A DNA stretch of 64,000 nucleotides from Bacteroidales bacterium UBA4293 (lineage in GTDB: Bacteria; Bacteroidota; Bacteroidia; Bacteroidales; Bacteroidaceae), in contig DGVD01000004.1 in NCBI GenBank assembly GCA_002395835.1, forward strand, positions 96,627 to 160,626, read 5' to 3'. A program made the translations under genes and the position numbers. Positions 6,063 through 13,782 of the stretch are shown piece after piece. How positions within the stretch are numbered: the stretch's first letter is position 1; every line of letters starts with the position of its first letter. The notes beneath the pieces are model-generated. The model did no database searches. It had not been told where the DNA came from and saw nothing but the letters and a program-made list of their open reading frames with translations.

Positions 6063-7910
6063 ATGGCAGAAGGAATGGAATATAAAGAACTAGACCAAGT
6101 GGTAGTTCGTTTTTCTGGCGATTCCGGCGACGGTATGCAGTTGGCGGGTAGTATCTTCTCTACAGTTTCAGCTACTGTAGGTAATAGTATCAGTACTTTT
6201 CCAGACTATCCTGCGGACATTCGTGCCCCGCAAGGTTCATTGACTGGTGTTTCTGGTTTCCAGGTGCATGTAGGTGCTGCTAAGGTGTTTACCCCTGGTG
6301 ATGAGTGTGATGTTCTGGTGGCTATGAATGCTGCAGCTCTAAAGACTCAGTTGAAGTTTGCTAAACCTAATGCTACTATCATTATTGATACCGATGCATT
6401 TAAGGAGGCAGACCTTAAGAAGGCAGAGTTCAAAACGGCAGATCCATTGGCAGAGCTGGGTGTTAATCCAGATCGTGTCATTGCATGCCCTATCACAGAT
6501 ATGGTAAAAGAAGCTTTGGCAGACAGCGGTATGGATAATAAATCCATCCTGAAATGCCGTAACATGTTTGCACTGGGTCTGGTGTGCTGGTTGTTCAGCA
6601 GGGATTTGAATATCGCTTTCAATTTCCTTCGTGAGAAATTCCAGAAGAAGCCAGGTGTAGCCGAGGCAAATATAAAAGTTATTCAGGCTGGATATGATTA
6701 TGGTCATAATACCCACAGTTCAGCTGCTAATGTCTACCGTATAGAGTCTAAGGTGAAAGAACCGGGCCGTTATATGGACATTACAGGAAACAAGGCTACT
6801 GCCTATGGTTTCATTGCTGCTGCAGAAAAAGCAGGGTTGAAGCTGTTCCTGGGTTCTTATCCTATTACTCCTGCTACCGATGTTCTTCATGAACTGGCTA
6901 AGCATAAGTCACTGGGTGTGATTACCGTACAGTGCGAGGACGAGATTTCTGGTGCTGCTACTGCTATCGGTGCATCTTTCGCTGGTGCTTTGGCTGTAAC
7001 TTCCACCTCAGGCCCTGGTTTGTGTCTGAAATCAGAAGCTATGAATCTGGCTGTAACTGCAGAGCTTCCAGTGGTACTGCTGGATGTTCAGCGTGGAGGT
7101 CCTTCTACTGGTTTGCCAACTAAGAGTGAGCAGACCGACTTGCTTCAGGCACTCTTCGGACGTAACGGTGAGAGCCCTATGCCAGTCATTGCAGCAACTT
7201 CACCAACCGACTGCTTCGATGCTGCTTACATGGCATCTAAGATAGCTTTGGAGCACATGACTCCAGTTATCTTGCTGACCGATGCTTTCATTGCCAACGG
7301 TTCTTCAGCTTGGAAGCTACCTAACCTGGGTGAATATCCTTCCATCAATCCTCCTTATGTAACCGAGGAAATGAAGAACAACTATACCCCTTACAAGCGA
7401 AACGACGGTGATGTGCGTTACTGGGCTATCCCTGGACAGGAGGGTTACACCCACATCCTGGGAGGTCTGGAGAAAGACGGTAATACCGGTGCCATCTCTA
7501 CCGACCCAGAGAACCACAACAAGATGGTACATGTGCGTGCCTCTAAGGTAGCTAAGATTCCAGTACCCGACGTGGAAGTGGTAGGTTGCAAGGACGATGC
7601 TGATTTGCTGATAGTAGGTTTCGGAAGTACTTACGGACACCTTCACTCAGCTATGGACGAGATGATCAAGGACGGAAAGAAAGTGGCTTTGGCACAGTTC
7701 AGCTATATTAACCCACTGCCAAAGAACACTGCCGAAGTGCTGAAACGCTACAAGAAAGTAGTGGTGGCAGAGCAGAACCTAGGCCAGTTTGCAGCTTATC
7801 TGCGCATGAAGGTAGACAACTTCGTTCCTTATCAGTACAATGAAGTAAAAGGCCAGCCTTTCGTGATTAGCGAATTGGTAGAAGCATTTAATGAAATCCT
7901 TAATAAGTAA
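6063..7910 (+). CDS. korA: 2-oxoglutarate/2-oxoacid:ferredoxin oxidoreductase, fused gamma-alpha subunit
   Basis: This 615-residue protein is the alpha subunit of an enzyme that converts a 2-oxoacid (most likely 2-oxoglutarate) and CoA to acyl-CoA and CO2 while reducing ferredoxin. The N-terminal gamma domain (about 10-200) starts VVVRFSGDSGDGMQLAG. The alpha pyrimidine-binding domain (about 240-610) has GSYPITPATD near residue 265 and the conserved QCEDEISGAATAIGASFAGA and TSTSGPGLCLKSEA segments. Its length is usual for the fused form. korB follows after 20 nt and shares the promoter. In anaerobic Bacteroidales this enzyme serves in the reductive branch of the citric acid cycle or in oxoacid oxidation. 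The exact substrate cannot be proved from sequence. Confidence 0.92.
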   Translation: MAEGMEYKELDQVVVRFSGDSGDGMQLAGSIFSTVSATVGNSISTFPDYPADIRAPQGSLTGVSGFQVHVGAAKVFTPGDECDVLVAMNAAALKTQLKFAKPNATIIIDTDAFKEADLKKAEFKTADPLAELGVNPDRVIACPITDMVKEALADSGMDNKSILKCRNMFALGLVCWLFSRDLNIAFNFLREKFQKKPGVAEANIKVIQAGYDYGHNTHSSAANVYRIESKVKEPGRYMDITGNKATAYGFIAAAEKAGLKLFLGSYPITPATDVLHELAKHKSLGVITVQCEDEISGAATAIGASFAGALAVTSTSGPGLCLKSEAMNLAVTAELPVVLLDVQRGGPSTGLPTKSEQTDLLQALFGRNGESPMPVIAATSPTDCFDAAYMASKIALEHMTPVILLTDAFIANGSSAWKLPNLGEYPSINPPYVTEEMKNNYTPYKRNDGDVRYWAIPGQEGYTHILGGLEKDGNTGAISTDPENHNKMVHVRASKVAKIPVPDVEVVGCKDDADLLIVGFGSTYGHLHSAMDEMIKDGKKVALAQFSYINPLPKNTAEVLKRYKKVVVAEQNLGQFAAYLRMKVDNFVPYQYNEVKGQPFVISELVEAFNEILNK

Positions 7911-7930
7911 ACTCCAAAAACAGAAATATC

Positions 7931-8935
7931 ATGAGCGAATATACAGCAAAAGACTATAAGAAAGGACAACCTCGGTGGTGTCCTGGATGCGGCGATCATT
8001 TCTTCCTTGCCTCTCTGCATAAAGCAATGGCAGAACTTGGAGTTGCGCCCTGGAACGTAGCAGTAATTTCCGGTATCGGCTGTTCTAGCCGTCTGCCTTA
8101 CTACATGAATACGTATGCCATGCAAACCATTCATGGACGTGCAGCTGCTATTTCTACAGGTGCTAAGGTAACAAACCCAGACCTCACGGTTTGGCAGGTC
8201 TCTGGTGACGGTGATGGATTGGCTATCGGTGGTAATCACTTTATCCATGCTGTCCGTCGTAATATCGACCTGAATATGATTCTGCTGAACAACCGTATCT
8301 ATGGTTTGACAAAGGGTCAGTATTCTCCAACGTCACCTCGTGGTTTTGTGAGCAAATCATCTCCTTATGGAACTGTAGAAGATCCATTCTGCCCAGCAGA
8401 GCTCTGCTTCGGTGCTCGTGGAAGATTCTTTGCACGTGCAGCAGCAGTAGATGCAGCAGGAACAGTGGAGATTCTTAAAGCAGCAGCTCAGCATAAAGGT
8501 GCTGCCATATGCGAGATTCTGCAGAACTGTATGATTTTCAATAATGGTGTTTACGACTATCTGGCAAAGAAAGAAGACCGTGCTAAAAATGCCATCTACC
8601 TGAAACATGGTCAACCTATGGTATTCGGTGAGAACAACGAGTACGGATTGGTTCAGGAAGGTTTCGGAATCAAGGTAGTGAAGATTGGTGAGAATGGTGT
8701 GACACTGGATGATATCCTGGTTCATGATGCACACTGTATGGACAATACCTTGCAACTGAAACTTGCCATGATGGATGGCCCAGATTTCCCTGTGGCTTTC
8801 GGTGTGATTCGTGATGTAGAAGCTCCTACTTACGATGAGGCTGTCCATGCTCAGATAGAGGAGGTTAGTGCCAAGAAGAAGTACCACAACTTTGCTGAGT
8901 TGCTGGAGACTAATGATATTTGGGAAGTGAAGTAA
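7931..8935 (+). CDS. korB: 2-oxoglutarate/2-oxoacid:ferredoxin oxidoreductase, beta subunit
   Basis: A 334-residue thiamine-diphosphate-binding subunit that pairs with the preceding KorA. Near the N-terminus RWCPGCGDHF carries the conserved Cys pair of the family; GIGCSSRLP follows near residue 53; the ThDP/Mg motif is GDGDGLAIGGNHFIHA (about 94-110) with NNRIYGLTKGQYSPT downstream. It has no 4Fe-4S ferredoxin domain of its own. Length is usual for KorB. The gene ends just before a strong hairpin terminator, so korAB is a two-gene operon. Confidence 0.92.
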   Translation: MSEYTAKDYKKGQPRWCPGCGDHFFLASLHKAMAELGVAPWNVAVISGIGCSSRLPYYMNTYAMQTIHGRAAAISTGAKVTNPDLTVWQVSGDGDGLAIGGNHFIHAVRRNIDLNMILLNNRIYGLTKGQYSPTSPRGFVSKSSPYGTVEDPFCPAELCFGARGRFFARAAAVDAAGTVEILKAAAQHKGAAICEILQNCMIFNNGVYDYLAKKEDRAKNAIYLKHGQPMVFGENNEYGLVQEGFGIKVVKIGENGVTLDDILVHDAHCMDNTLQLKLAMMDGPDFPVAFGVIRDVEAPTYDEAVHAQIEEVSAKKKYHNFAELLETNDIWEVK

Positions 8936-8961
8936 TTTCTCTTTTCACAAAAACATGAAAG

Positions 8962-8996
8962 AAAGCGGTAGTCACTTTTCGGGTGGCTACCGCTTT
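8962..8996 (+). terminator. Terminator after korB
   Basis: AAAGCGGTAGTCAC pairs with GTGGCTACCGCTTT over 14 bp (one G-U pair) around the loop TTTTCGG. The following plus-strand T run is short; the flanking A and T tracts may let it work in both directions, since the next gene converges from the minus strand. Confidence 0.75.
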
Positions 8997-9025
8997 GAAT
9001 ATATATAAATGTTTGAAGAAAAGAA

Positions 9026-9814
9026 TTAGAATTGGTTGAGTTTGGATACATCTATTTTCGTAACACCCGTGTTACGAATGGATGTTTCATCTGCAGTTCC
9101 GGAAAGAATAATTTTTCCTACACCTGAATTTGTGGCATCTAGTTTTTCGCAATCTACTTGAAGATTGATAGTACCTGTACCTCTCTTGCTGATGGATGCT
9201 TCTTTCCCTTTATAATCTACCTTAATGTTGTCCACACCACTGGAATGAATATCCAGTTTATCAGTTTTTACTACCAACTTTCCTTTGGTGACACCCCGGT
9301 CATCCAAATTCAGCAAGGTTCCATCGAAATGGACATCTAAATTGGTAACACCTTTTAATTCACAAGTAGCTTCGGGACAAGAAATCTGTAGGGCATTAAG
9401 ATCAAATACACCACTGCTGCTGACGTGTAAATTTTCAGTCTTTAGCTTATCTGCATTAAATTTTAAAACTCCTTTATTTTCTAGAGAGTTCATGTCGGGT
9501 GAAGTAATGTAGAGTGTCAACATCTGATTTTCGTTGGAGTTCTTCTTTTTCTTCTGGTCGTTTCTTACTATCAGAATTCCATCTTTTACTTCCAGTATGA
9601 GGCTTTCTATTTGTTTTTCAGAGCCTTCAGCCTTGATGCTGTAAGAGTTACCTTGTGTGTAGTGAATCCTGACAACATGATAGTTCTTCAAACCGGAGAA
9701 ACCTGTCAAATTATAATCTTTGCTGATGATGGGTTCATCGTATACTGGTGTTGAAGCTTGTATATTACTTATGGTAGCTAACCCTAATGCTACCCCTAAA
9801 ATTATCTTTTTCAT
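9026..9814 (-). CDS. Secreted DUF2807-type head-domain protein
   Basis: A 262-residue exported protein. Residues 1-20 are a signal peptide (MKKIILGVALGLATISNIQA). The rest is a repetitive beta structure with recurring short turns such as SSGV, RGV, SGVD, RGTG, NSGVG and NTGV about every 20 residues, the hallmark of the DUF2807 (putative auto-transporter adhesin head) beta-helix fold. It is usually periplasmic or surface-exposed; the biochemical role of the family is not well known. It is the last gene of an ECF sigma operon (stop-to-start gap of 13 nt), so it is probably a target or effector of that regulon. Other beta-solenoid families cannot be excluded. Confidence 0.75.
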   Translation of the reverse strand: MKKIILGVALGLATISNIQASTPVYDEPIISKDYNLTGFSGLKNYHVVRIHYTQGNSYSIKAEGSEKQIESLILEVKDGILIVRNDQKKKKNSNENQMLTLYITSPDMNSLENKGVLKFNADKLKTENLHVSSSGVFDLNALQISCPEATCELKGVTNLDVHFDGTLLNLDDRGVTKGKLVVKTDKLDIHSSGVDNIKVDYKGKEASISKRGTGTINLQVDCEKLDATNSGVGKIILSGTADETSIRNTGVTKIDVSKLNQF

Positions 9815-9827
9815 TTTAGCTAGTTTT

Positions 9828-10226
9828 TTATTTGTATCTAATAATGATGGTTACTTTACCGTTTGTAAATGACGATCTGTGATTAACATATTTCATCATA
9901 TAGACACGGTTTTCTTTCTCGTTCTCTACGGTCAAAGTCATGGTTTCTTCTTCATCATTCACCATGATGCTGAATTGTCCGTTTTCTTGCTCTTGGAGAA
10001 ATGCTTTACGTAATTTATTAATGCTCATATCGGTGGGCTGTAGAATCTTCACTACTTTCAGAACTTTGCGTGTCTTGGGGTCACGTTCTACTGCGGAGGT
10101 AAAAGTGCTCTTACCAATAGACGAATACTCATCAACCGCTTTGTCTATGGAATTTTGAGCAGAGATAGCCAGTGTAGTAAAAAGCATCCCTAGCATGCAC
10201 AATAAAACTTTTATCTTCATATTCAT
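9828..10226 (-). CDS. Small secreted protein, DUF5024-like
   Basis: A 132-residue protein with a signal peptide (MNMKIKVLLCMLGMLFTTLAISAQ), so it is exported. The mature part begins NSIDKAVDEYSSIGKSTFTS and includes AVERDPKTRKVLKVVK and a C-terminal strand KVTIIIRYK. This matches my memory of the DUF5024 group found next to ECF sigma factors in Bacteroides, whose function is unknown. It lies between the membrane protein and the DUF2807 gene with gaps of only 6 and 13 nt and is surely in the same operon. The family name is given from recall and needs a profile search. Confidence 0.65.
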   Translation of the reverse strand: MNMKIKVLLCMLGMLFTTLAISAQNSIDKAVDEYSSIGKSTFTSAVERDPKTRKVLKVVKILQPTDMSINKLRKAFLQEQENGQFSIMVNDEEETMTLTVENEKENRVYMMKYVNHRSSFTNGKVTIIIRYK

Positions 10227-10232
10227 ATTTTA

Positions 10233-10805
10233 TTATTGATTTAATAGTTGGTGGATGCGTTCTCTTTCCTGTGCATCCTGTATAGTGCCTAGCAGGTCTT
10301 GTTCAGCCTGGTTAATTAAATCGGTGGGAGATGGTGAACCGATGTCTTCAGCTAAACTTAAAGCACTTTTGATTTGTGGTAAGATTTCCCTCAAATTGTC
10401 AATGCGTACACCGTCTACCACCATATAGCTTCCACCATATATTCTTTGTAATTTCATATTTTCGTATGTCCGATAAATACCAAAAGATCCTAGAAAGATG
10501 GCTATGGAAGCAGCAATACTGGCAATTTTCAGCCATAATCTACGGTGTTTTGGTGGTGTGGAATTTGCTGGAAGTTCTGTAGAAGGTAAACTGATTGCTG
10601 GTTCTTCCTCCGGGAATTCTGTAGGTTGCACTTCATTTAGAGTTATAGCATCTAAATCCAGGAACAATTCTCGATATGCCTCTAGTTCTTCAGGTAAATC
10701 TTGATGCTGCTTGAAGTAATCATAAAGACATTTTTCTTCTTCTAAGGTAGTGTTCCCCTCGAAGAATTGTTCCATCAATAATTTTATTTCAGCTATATCT
10801 TTCAT
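10233..10805 (-). CDS. Single-pass membrane protein, likely anti-sigma factor
   Basis: A 190-residue protein with an acidic cytoplasmic N-terminus beginning MKDIAEIKLLMEQFFEGNTT, typical of Bacteroidota anti-sigma-type proteins (a short helical segment LEEEKCLYDYFKQH follows). A Pro/Glu-rich linker leads to one transmembrane helix at about 92-108 (IASIAASIAIFLGSFGIY) and then an outer domain of about 80 residues. Its start overlaps the stop of the sigma factor gene by 4 nt (ATGA), so the two are translationally coupled. Position, topology and coupling suggest it holds the sigma factor inactive at the membrane; this is inference, since the N-terminal domain lacks a zinc-binding HxxxCxxC motif. 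Confidence 0.65.
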   Translation of the reverse strand: MKDIAEIKLLMEQFFEGNTTLEEEKCLYDYFKQHQDLPEELEAYRELFLDLDAITLNEVQPTEFPEEEPAISLPSTELPANSTPPKHRRLWLKIASIAASIAIFLGSFGIYRTYENMKLQRIYGGSYMVVDGVRIDNLREILPQIKSALSLAEDIGSPSPTDLINQAEQDLLGTIQDAQERERIHQLLNQ

Positions 10806-11284
10806 TTTTTATTGCAGGTTAATTTGTCTTTTATCGTTTGTCTGGCTCTACTCAATGCCTTTCTAACCGCAGCCTCTTCCATCTGCATGAATCGAGCTAT
10901 GTCTTTTATTTCCATCCCCTCCATATGTCTGAGTCGGAGAATGGTTTGAGGTACATCGGGTAAACTTTCCACGATTGTCATCATACGTTCAATGCGTTCA
11001 TGATCCATCCTCTCACTGCTTTCGCTACTTCTTATAATGGACAGGGATTCTATGTCTTCTCGGGGCTTTCTGCACCGGATGAAGTCGAGGCAAAGATTCC
11101 TCACCAGTATTCGAGCTAATCCATTTACCGGATTATGTAGCTGAGCATACATTTGCCAGAGTCTAATCATGGCTTCCTGTACTATATCTTCAGCCTCATC
11201 AGCATCACTTAGATACCTGTTTGCCTCAGCTATCAGTACAGGTCGGAGCCTTTTCATCGTTATTTCAAACTCTTCGCTTGTCAT
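10802..11284 (-). CDS. ECF-family RNA polymerase sigma factor
   Basis: A 160-residue sigma-70-like factor. Region 2 (about 10-75) includes DADEAEDIVQEAMIRLW and NLCLDFIR, used for -10 recognition and core binding. Region 4 (about 100-155) includes the helix-turn-helix RLRHMEGMEIKDIARFMQME and VRKALSRARQTIKDKL for -35 recognition. Regions 1 and 3 are absent, as usual for ECF factors. It heads a four-gene minus-strand operon with a membrane partner and two secreted proteins, which fits a signal-responsive envelope regulon. The divergent hydrolase gene lies 124 bp away. The stimulus is unknown. Confidence 0.9.
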   Translation of the reverse strand: MTSEEFEITMKRLRPVLIAEANRYLSDADEAEDIVQEAMIRLWQMYAQLHNPVNGLARILVRNLCLDFIRCRKPREDIESLSIIRSSESSERMDHERIERMMTIVESLPDVPQTILRLRHMEGMEIKDIARFMQMEEAAVRKALSRARQTIKDKLTCNKK

Positions 11285-11374
11285 TCAGCAGTTTCTTTGT
11301 TTTTCTTTTAAATTTCTTCTATAAATAATACGCAAAGTAAGGTGTTTTGTGACACAAAACAAGAAATTATTTTG

Positions 11375-11382
11375 TATCTTTG
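11375..11382 (+). promoter_or_regulatory. -7 element for the hydrolase pair
   Basis: TATCTTTG matches TAnnTTTG exactly, 26 nt before the ATG at 11409. No good TTTG is seen at the usual -33 distance. A weaker TTACTTTG-type element reads toward the sigma gene on the other strand nearby. Confidence 0.6.
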
Positions 11383-11408
11383 CGTTATAGAGAGAAAAAA
11401 AAGGATTT

Positions 11409-12479
11409 ATGAGAAGATTATTAATGGCAGTTTGCTTGCTAGCTGCAACAATCGGGATGGCAGATGCACAGACCGCACGAAAGCAAGTGGTGGAGAATGG
11501 TGGTACAGGCCTTTATAAAGCTGAGGTGGTAGAAGACTTATCTTGTCCTATGCTTACAATGTATAGGCCACAAAACTTAAAAAAAGATGTAGTGGCAAAG
11601 ATAGGAAAGCTTCCTGTAATTGTCTATGCCAATGGTGGATGTGCCAACAATAATGTTCAGATGCGCTATCTGCTGAGTGAAGTAGCTTCTCATGGCTATG
11701 TGGCAGCAGCTATAGGCCCTTATGATGAAGCTGATGTCCTTGCAGAGTGGAAAAATGTACTCACTTTCATGTATCCTAAGACAAAGCCTTCTGTGGTACT
11801 GGCAAACGGAGAGACTGTTAAACCCATGAGTGCTGAAGAGGAGAAAGCCTTTAGGGCACAGTTGGAAGCTCGCATAGCTAAGGAGAGAGCTGAGGCAGAG
11901 AAGCAAGCTAAGAAAGGAAAGAAAAATCAACGCTCTGCTCAGCCTGTCCAGCAGACATCTCCTAAGATGCTTTTAGAGATGCTTGACTGGCTGACAGATC
12001 AAAATGCAGATCCACAGTCTGATTATTACCATTGTTTAGATCTTGACCATGTGGCAGCTATGGGTCAGTCTTGTGGTGGTGCTCAGGTTCTAGGTGTGGC
12101 TCACGACCCACGCATCAAGACTTGTGTAATGCTTAATTCCGGTATAGCCGACATGGAAATGCAGGGAACCACAAAAGAGGCTTTGAATAGTTTACATCAA
12201 CCAATGTTCTATCTCATAGGAGGTTCAGACGATGTGGCTTTCCCTAATGCACAGATGGATTTTGACAACATCAAGAATGTTCCTGTAGTAATGATGAATA
12301 CACTTGACGGCCATAGTGGAACCTATTATGAGAAAAACGGAGGGAGCTATGGTGTAGCAGTATTGAAGTGGCTGGATTGGCAGTTTAAAGGTGATGTGAG
12401 CCAGGCTGCTTTCTTCCTTGATGATGATTATTTGAAATATAAGTATCCAGATTGGAAAGTTGTTCGGAAGAATTTTTGA
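11409..12479 (+). CDS. Secreted alpha/beta hydrolase
   Basis: A 356-residue protein with a signal peptide (MRRLLMAVCLLAATIGMADA). The fold is an alpha/beta hydrolase: LPVIVYANGGC near residue 68 supplies the oxyanion region, MGQSCGG near 218 contains the GxSxG nucleophile serine, IGGSDDVAFP near 270 the likely acid, and LDGHSGTYYE near 300 the catalytic histidine. An insertion at about 138-175 is rich in Ala, Glu and Lys (for example AKERAEAEKQAKKGKKNQ) and probably forms an exposed charged helix. The product should act in the periplasm or outside on an unknown ester. A second hydrolase follows after 31 nt. Confidence 0.8.
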   Translation: MRRLLMAVCLLAATIGMADAQTARKQVVENGGTGLYKAEVVEDLSCPMLTMYRPQNLKKDVVAKIGKLPVIVYANGGCANNNVQMRYLLSEVASHGYVAAAIGPYDEADVLAEWKNVLTFMYPKTKPSVVLANGETVKPMSAEEEKAFRAQLEARIAKERAEAEKQAKKGKKNQRSAQPVQQTSPKMLLEMLDWLTDQNADPQSDYYHCLDLDHVAAMGQSCGGAQVLGVAHDPRIKTCVMLNSGIADMEMQGTTKEALNSLHQPMFYLIGGSDDVAFPNAQMDFDNIKNVPVVMMNTLDGHSGTYYEKNGGSYGVAVLKWLDWQFKGDVSQAAFFLDDDYLKYKYPDWKVVRKNF

Positions 12480-12510
12480 AAATAAATCCTTTTTATCTTT
12501 TAAATAAACT

Positions 12511-13491
12511 ATGAGAAAATTAATTTTTACCTTGTTGTGTGCTGGGATGTTCACTTGTACAGTATCTGCTCAAAATGCTTTAGAAGCATCTCCAATCATG
12601 CAGCAAGTGAGAACTATTATAAAGCAGCAGATAGAAAATGGCTCCATGCCTAAGTTTACAAAGGACACTGATCCTTTTGAACTGCGCCGTATAACAGAAA
12701 ATGTTCAGGCTGGTATGGACTCTAATGTGCCAGGATTTGTAATTGAAGAGGTGAAACTGGCAGGGATAGACGCAGAATATTGCCACATGTCCGACATGCG
12801 TGACGATGCTGTTTTGGTGTATATTCATGGTGGTGGTTTTATGTGTGGCAATGCTAAAACCTCACGAGGTTATGCTTTAATCTATGCCAGTGAGACGAAA
12901 TTGCCAGTATATACATTCTCCTATAGGCTAATGCCTGAAGCACCATTTCCTGCAGGTGTGGACGATTGCTTCAATGCTTACAAGGCTATACTGGAACGTC
13001 ATCCAGGGAAACCAGTATTTCTGCTAGGTGAAAGTGCTGGTGCTACCCTTTGTATTACCACTGCGATGAAAGCACGTGACAATCAGGTGCAGTTGCCTGC
13101 AGCTATTTTCCCGTATTCACCAGTGATAGATATGAGTGGAGCACTCAATAGAAGAAGAGCTACAGATGAAGACTTTACCATCAATGAGGAAGGTGTGAAA
13201 TTAATGGAGGATTTATATGTTTCTCCAGAATTAAGGAAGAATCCTTATGCATCACCATATTATGATGATATGCACGGCATGCCTCCTATGTTTTTGGCTT
13301 GGGATATGAATGAGCATTTGGCACCAGATTCTGAAGAAATCGTGAAGAAACTTCTCACTCAGGGTGTGGAATGTCATTTCAAGGCTTATCCACACTGCTT
13401 CCATGCTTTTGCTCCATTAGGAAGAAGTACTCCAGAAAGTAGTGAGATACTTGACCAAACCATTCAATTCATTGAGTCACATATTAAATAG
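12511..13491 (+). CDS. Secreted esterase/lipase of the HSL type
   Basis: A 326-residue alpha/beta hydrolase with a signal peptide (MRKLIFTLLCAGMFTCTVSAQ). The HGGGF oxyanion motif (YIHGGGFMCGN, near 108), GESAGA nucleophile motif (near 172), WDMNEHLAPDSEE (acid, near 268) and HCFHAF (histidine, near 297) place it in the hormone-sensitive-lipase family of carboxylesterases. It follows another secreted hydrolase by 31 nt, suggesting a two-gene operon, perhaps for removing acyl groups from dietary glycans or other esters. Substrate not predictable. Confidence 0.85.
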   Translation: MRKLIFTLLCAGMFTCTVSAQNALEASPIMQQVRTIIKQQIENGSMPKFTKDTDPFELRRITENVQAGMDSNVPGFVIEEVKLAGIDAEYCHMSDMRDDAVLVYIHGGGFMCGNAKTSRGYALIYASETKLPVYTFSYRLMPEAPFPAGVDDCFNAYKAILERHPGKPVFLLGESAGATLCITTAMKARDNQVQLPAAIFPYSPVIDMSGALNRRRATDEDFTINEEGVKLMEDLYVSPELRKNPYASPYYDDMHGMPPMFLAWDMNEHLAPDSEEIVKKLLTQGVECHFKAYPHCFHAFAPLGRSTPESSEILDQTIQFIESHIK

Positions 13492-13709
13492 GGATTAAGT
13501 TGTTCATGTCTTGATGGCTGTTTTACGTGTCCTTTGTGGCTTCTCAAAAGAGTTGATTCACTAGGACAGATGAAGTGTGCAGCTTCAAGAGAAATGAAAA
13601 ACTCCTTAATTTGCAATATGGAGTTTGCAGTAAATGTTAGTTAGTAAAAAAAAGGCTATAAAGCATTGAAATATTTACTTATAAGCGTGGAATTTTACGA
13701 ATAAAATAT

Positions 13710-13717
13710 TATTTTTG
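13710..13717 (+). promoter_or_regulatory. -7 element of pckA
   Basis: TATTTTTG fits TAnnTTTG exactly, 65 nt before the pckA start, leaving a leader of about 60 nt. No clear TTTG lies at -33. The preceding 13492-13700 is non-coding and contains a weak inverted repeat (AAACTCC...GGAGTTT near 13600-13630). Confidence 0.6.
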
Positions 13718-13782
13718 CATTCGATTTAAAAGGTGCAAAAGAATAGCATTTATAATTACACTTATAAAATATAAATAATAAA

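Noticed and set aside
6339..6716. Frames antisense to korA
   Set aside because: Mirror frames of a strongly biased, well-identified gene.
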